This document shows, in pieces, positions 61,137 through 64,000 of a stretch of DNA of 64,000 nucleotides. The notes under the pieces were generated by a model. The model had not been told where the DNA came from and searched no databases. It saw only the letters and a list, made by a program, of their open reading frames with translations. Location: the NCBI RefSeq assembly GCF_017696275.1, contig NZ_JAAORF010000002.1:1-64000 (forward strand), in the 5' to 3' direction. The stretch comes from Prochlorococcus marinus XMU1405. GTDB lineage: Bacteria; Cyanobacteriota; Cyanobacteriia; PCC-6307; Cyanobiaceae. A program made the translations under genes and the position numbers. Numbering within the stretch: position 1 is the stretch's first letter; every line of letters starts with the position of its first letter.

Positions 61137-61487
61137 TTATTTTTCTAATAAATAAATTTTCTCTTCACCAATTTTATCGGGCTTTGTAATTTTACATCCT
61201 TTATCTTTTTCCATATCACAATCTTTTGTCGCTGGAACAGATTTCCAAGTACAAACCTTTTCTTGAGAATCTTCATTTAAGATTTTCCATCCTTCATCTA
61301 AATATTCTGAGATAAGATCCTCTCCGCAGGAGAACTTTATCTCTATTCTTTCCTTTTCTGAATTGGAAATCTCATTTATATTTTCGTCGGTATTAATTAT
61401 TGGATATTCTTTATCTCTTGATGACCTACAGGAACTAATCAAAATTGCAATTAAAAGTATTTGTGAAAAATGTTTTATTATTTTCAT
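61137..61487 (-). CDS. 116-residue lipoprotein
   Basis: The N-terminus has a lipoprotein signal with lipobox ISSC (FSQILLIAILISSCRSS). The mature part is acidic and contains four more cysteines (FSCGED, KVCTWK, KDCDME and KGCKIT), which could form two disulfides. Function is unknown. Confidence 0.7.
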   Translation of the reverse strand: MKIIKHFSQILLIAILISSCRSSRDKEYPIINTDENINEISNSEKERIEIKFSCGEDLISEYLDEGWKILNEDSQEKVCTWKSVPATKDCDMEKDKGCKITKPDKIGEEKIYLLEK

Positions 61488-61521
61488 TTTAATATTTTGA
61501 TTAGTGCGAGTTATTCAAAGT

Positions 61522-61698
61522 TTAGTTGGATTCTATTAATTTTAATAGTTGATCCATTTTTTTCATTAATTTTTTTATATCATTTGGCTGAGGTAATATT
61601 AATTCTTCCGTAACTTCTAAATGCATTTTCTTTAAGTTTTGCCTTAAATCTTTTAAGTGCATTTTTACATTTTCTTTCTTCGTTTTTATTTCAGTCAT
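61522..61698 (-). CDS. 58-residue basic helical protein
   Basis: The ATG at 61698 opens a frame to TAA 61524-61522. Two charged helices (KENVKMHLKDLRQNLKKMHL and DIKKLMKKMDQLLKLIE) are joined by EELILPQPN. Function is unknown. Confidence 0.5.
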   Translation of the reverse strand: MTEIKTKKENVKMHLKDLRQNLKKMHLEVTEELILPQPNDIKKLMKKMDQLLKLIESN

Positions 61699-61773
61699 AG
61701 GATTGAAATTAAATTTAAATTGAAATGACTCTAATAATATTTTAAAGCCTGATTATAATTTATATTAAAATTT

Positions 61774-62163
61774 TTAATTATTTAGATTTTTAATTTCATA
61801 TATTTCTGTACCACCATTACAAAAATTGGTTGATAACATTTTTAATTCACTCCTATTGATTCCCGTTAAATTTTTATTTTTAATAATATAATTTTTTGCA
61901 ATTTCTTCACAATCTAATTTATTTTTTGCATTTTTAAAAACTGGATAGAAATATCCGAATGCAATAATTGCAAACAAAAAAGTAATTAATGATTTTTTAT
62001 TATTTTTAATTAATTCTTTAGTTTTCTTATTAGTTTTTAATATTTTTATTAGTAAATTATCTGGCAATCCTATCTGAACAAATAATAGCTCTACCCACCA
62101 TGGAAGATCTTTCTTTTTATTTTTCTTTGAGATTTCGGAATTATTCATTTTTTTTGAGTTCAT
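61774..62163 (-). CDS. 129-residue membrane protein with C---FCNGG tail
   Basis: A basic N-terminal half includes WWVELLFVQIGLPDNLLIK. A membrane helix (LITFLFAIIAFGYFYPVF) and the tail KLDCEEIAKN ... STNFCNGGTEIY follow. The helix-K-x-x-C ... CNGG arrangement is shared with the protein at 42130. Function is unknown. Confidence 0.6.
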   Translation of the reverse strand: MNSKKMNNSEISKKNKKKDLPWWVELLFVQIGLPDNLLIKILKTNKKTKELIKNNKKSLITFLFAIIAFGYFYPVFKNAKNKLDCEEIAKNYIIKNKNLTGINRSELKMLSTNFCNGGTEIYEIKNLNN

Positions 62164-62343
62164 AATTATGGTTTCTAGCCTCTTTAGGTTTATTTGTCTT
62201 ATTTTTATTCATATCATCGAATATCATTTTGAATATAGGAGTTTTATTTTGATTTGGAAACTATATTTTTATTTTATAAGTTTTAATTTAATTTATCTAC
62301 GAATTTGATTATTGTAAATTTGTATTTGAAATAAAATTCTTAG

Positions 62344-62613
62344 ATGGCAAAAAAAAGAAGAAAGTTAAATAAAGAGTTCGAGAGGAAAATATATACATCA
62401 AAAAGAAATGTTGAATTAGTCTTAGCCAAGATCTATGATATTGATGATGAGGACATACAAAAAGAATATATGAGTGCATTTAATAAAATTGTGTATTTGT
62501 ATGATCTATTAAAAGAAGATTATGAACAAAAAGGATTTAATGAAGATTCAGAATCACTACTTTTAAACTATAAAAATGCTTTTAATCTTTTTGAATCAGA
62601 ATTTGAAATTTAA
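62344..62613 (+). CDS. 89-residue charged helical protein
   Basis: A basic start (AKKRRKLNKEFERKIYTSKR) is followed by acidic helices (DIDDEDIQKEYMSAFNKIVY and ESLLLNYKNAFNLFESEFEI). Function is unknown. Confidence 0.55.
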   Translation: MAKKRRKLNKEFERKIYTSKRNVELVLAKIYDIDDEDIQKEYMSAFNKIVYLYDLLKEDYEQKGFNEDSESLLLNYKNAFNLFESEFEI

Positions 62614-62620
62614 ATCCTAA

Positions 62621-62827
62621 TTACCTTTTATAAGGAATTACAGGTATTTCAATTAAATTGCCTTTTTTGAGATTATATTTTTTATCTTCAAGATTTTTTA
62701 TACATTTTTCCTTGCTTCTTTCTTTTTTGCAAATTTCTTTTATTTTGTAAGCACTAAGAGAGAATGATTTTTCATAAAATGAAAAAAATATGAATAAAAA
62801 TAAAGCTAAATTTAATGCTAATTTCAT
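62621..62827 (-). CDS. 68-residue exported protein
   Basis: A signal peptide (LALNLALFLFIFFSFYEKSFS) is shortened here to its core LALFLFIFFSFY. The basic mature part has two cysteines (IKEICKKERSKEKCIKNLED). Function is unknown. Confidence 0.55.
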   Translation of the reverse strand: MKLALNLALFLFIFFSFYEKSFSLSAYKIKEICKKERSKEKCIKNLEDKKYNLKKGNLIEIPVIPYKR

Positions 62828-62869
62828 TTATTTCCTTCAGAGTAAATTTTAATTGGTTTTTTTTAATTA

Positions 62870-63145
62870 TTATTTATTATAAATATCTATGATCCGTTTT
62901 AATTCATCTTTATTTAAGTCTGTTGAAATAAAAACTTCTTGGGCCGTTTTCCCCTTTCTTGCTATTGCTTTATATCCATTTATAGTTTTCACTGACAATC
63001 TAATTATCAATTTTGAGGATTTACCTTTTACTCTGGATAGCACAGCTGGAGTTATTGTCTTGATATTTATGTCAAGGGCTAATTTTTGGAGTACTGGAAT
63101 TAGACCTTCTATATGTGTACTATGATTTAAAACTAACCTACCCAA
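62870..63145 (-). CDS. DUF2103 protein
   Basis: The 91-residue protein begins with the family signature GRLVLNHSTHIEGLIPVL, then KTITPAVLSRVKGKSSKLII, NGYKAIARKGKTAQEVFIST. DUF2103 is annotated as predicted metal-binding in archaea and cyanobacteria, with unknown function. Confidence 0.85.
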   Translation of the reverse strand: MGRLVLNHSTHIEGLIPVLQKLALDINIKTITPAVLSRVKGKSSKLIIRLSVKTINGYKAIARKGKTAQEVFISTDLNKDELKRIIDIYNK

Positions 63146-63264
63146 TTTTTTTTATTTTTCTTTAATTATATTTGCAAAATTATTTTTATGAGAAATTAAC
63201 TTTAGCTTATAAATGAAAATAATTTCTGAAATTCTGTTATATTTAAGAAAGAGATTTAAATTTA

Positions 63265-63366
63265 ATGATTTTTCAGATAGGGTGGGCTTCATTGGCTGCA
63301 ATTTTTACTTTTTCAATTGCAATGGTTGTTTGGGGAAGAAATGGTGATGGCTCCATTGATATATGA
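63265..63366 (+). CDS. petN: Cytochrome b6f complex subunit PetN
   Basis: The 33-residue peptide matches PetN along its length: [20 protein letters not shown] followed by GRNG. The tail GDGSIDI is slightly longer than usual. PetN is an essential single-helix subunit of the thylakoid cytochrome b6f complex. Its stop overlaps the next ATG as ATGA. Confidence 0.92.
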   Translation: MIFQIGWASLAAIFTFSIAMVVWGRNGDGSIDI

Positions 63367-63503
63367 TTTCATTTTTAACTTATGAAGTCTATTTAAGTAA
63401 ATTTCTTATACTAACATCGCTCGTTTTACTCATATTAATAACATTCGCTGTAATATATATATCCTATGTCTCTTGGAAAGATAAAAAAAGATTAAAAAAA
63501 TAG
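63363..63503 (+). CDS. 46-residue membrane peptide coupled to petN
   Basis: The ATG overlaps the petN stop by four bases, so translation is probably coupled. It has one membrane helix ([20 protein letters not shown]) and a basic tail ([10 protein letters not shown]). It is convergent with thf1. Function is unknown, but the coupling suggests a thylakoid or b6f-related role. Confidence 0.6.
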   Translation: MISFLTYEVYLSKFLILTSLVLLILITFAVIYISYVSWKDKKRLKK

Positions 63504-63511
63504 GTATTACC

Positions 63512-64000
63512 TTATTGTTGTTTATTCTTATTTTTAGTCCTGAGCTCTTCAATTAATTCTTTTGCTTGTTTCATTTTAGATATACTGCTTTTATAAATTC
63601 CAATATCTTTTTCTGCTTTATTAGTAGATAAATTTAATTTTTCAAAAATATCAGAAATAATCTTATTTTTCTCTGATTCATCTTTTTCTTTAAGATCTTG
63701 GGCGTTTGATATTAATATATATACAGCTAAGTTCAAAATCCTTGAGGGATAAAGTTTAGAATTGCTTTTTTCTATTAATAATTTCAAAATATCTTTAGAT
63801 GATTTATTCTTGAATTCCTTTTGAGATTTTTGAGATATTTCATTAATTTCCTTCGCTTCAAAATTTGAAGAACTGCATAAAGATTCAAAAAGTAGATCTA
63901 ACTGTTTTTCAGGTTGATATCCTTTTGTTAATTCTTTAAATGTTTCTGTTAGACCGATACAAAATAGATAATTTTGCGTGAATTCATTTTGATGGTTTAG
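63512..64000 (-). CDS. thf1: Photosystem II biogenesis protein Psb29/Thf1 (5' end beyond window)
   Basis: The frame is open to the right edge without a start. Visible residues match the Psb29/THF1 family: LNHQNEFTQNYLFCIGLTET, FKELTKGYQPEKQLDLLFES, LCSSSNFEAKEI, then the C-terminal coiled coil (about the last 45 residues). It helps photosystem II assembly and turnover with FtsH. At least 162 residues are seen. It ends nine bases from the petN-linked peptide gene, convergently. Confidence 0.88.
   Translation of the reverse strand, partial: LNHQNEFTQNYLFCIGLTETFKELTKGYQPEKQLDLLFESLCSSSNFEAKEINEISQKSQKEFKNKSSKDILKLLIEKSNSKLYPSRILNLAVYILISNAQDLKEKDESEKNKIISDIFEKLNLSTNKAEKDIGIYKSSISKMKQAKELIEELRTKNKNKQQ

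Noticed and set aside
60961-61155. Plus-strand 64-codon ORF, rich in Phe and Lys
   Set aside because: Low-complexity sequence with a TTG start and no ribosome site; it runs into the convergent lipoprotein gene.

Overview
The window comes from the chromosome of a high-light-type Prochlorococcus or a very close marine picocyanobacterium. The evidence is the very AT-rich sequence, a dense gene layout with short spacers, and cyanobacterial marker genes: petN, a partial thf1/psb29, one hli, DUF3531, a CPP1-like protein, a Psb32-like TPM protein, a VTE6-like DUF92 protein, a B12-dependent nrdJ and a 6S RNA next to purK. Many very small Prochlorococcus-type orphan genes also point this way. I saw no tRNA, rRNA, insertion sequence, integrase or CRISPR array.

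Layout. (1) 1-7.04 kb is a type I secretion locus. A very large repeat-containing protein with two C-type-lectin modules is truncated at the left edge. It diverges from a parvulin-type isomerase, an HlyB-like ABC exporter and an HlyD-like adaptor. (2) 7.05-8.5 kb holds small genes, including a 33-residue DUF4278 (PirA-like) peptide behind a leader that resembles a glutamine-II (downstream-peptide) riboswitch. (3) 8.6-32.6 kb is core genome: nrdJ, prfC, hslO, rsmE, the phnCDE-type transporter, an aminotransferase, a family-4-like uracil-DNA glycosylase, ispG, a C-terminal processing protease, nadA, aroB, purK and 6S RNA. (4) 32.7-45 kb is an accessory-like tract of about 50 tiny genes. It contains two paralogous DUF1651-like loci with duplicated promoters, a stand-alone LigA-like adenylation domain, one hli, small zinc-ribbon proteins and a run of abutting small membrane proteins. 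(5) 45-49.6 kb carries a K+ channel, a c-type cytochrome, an LptA-like gene interrupted by a nonsense codon, and pstCAB. (6) 50.8-56.6 kb is the four-gene ligase-associated DNA repair module (PdeM, Lhr-like helicase, ATP-dependent ligase, MBL exonuclease). (7) 56.6-64 kb is a second tract of small genes with a DUF2130 protein and a stand-alone IF2-N domain, ending in DUF2103, petN and partial thf1.

How the genes fit together. The secretion genes probably export the lectin-type protein. phnCDE and pstCAB serve phosphorus uptake. nrdJ, prfC, rsmE and hslO are housekeeping. The ligase module, the glycosylase and possibly the LigA-like fragment are DNA-repair functions. petN, thf1, hli, the Psb32-like protein and the CPP1-like protein belong to photosynthesis.

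The most unusual signals are: a 26-codon +1-frame ORF with a lipobox-like signal peptide, conserved at both DUF1651-like loci; the riboswitch-like leader; a glycosylase lacking three of the four expected Fe-S cysteines; the nonsense-interrupted LptA-like gene; a metallophosphoesterase whose first metal motif lies upstream of any ATG/GTG/TTG; and several tiny transcription units bounded by good terminators. All functional statements come from reading the sequence and from family knowledge. No database search was run.
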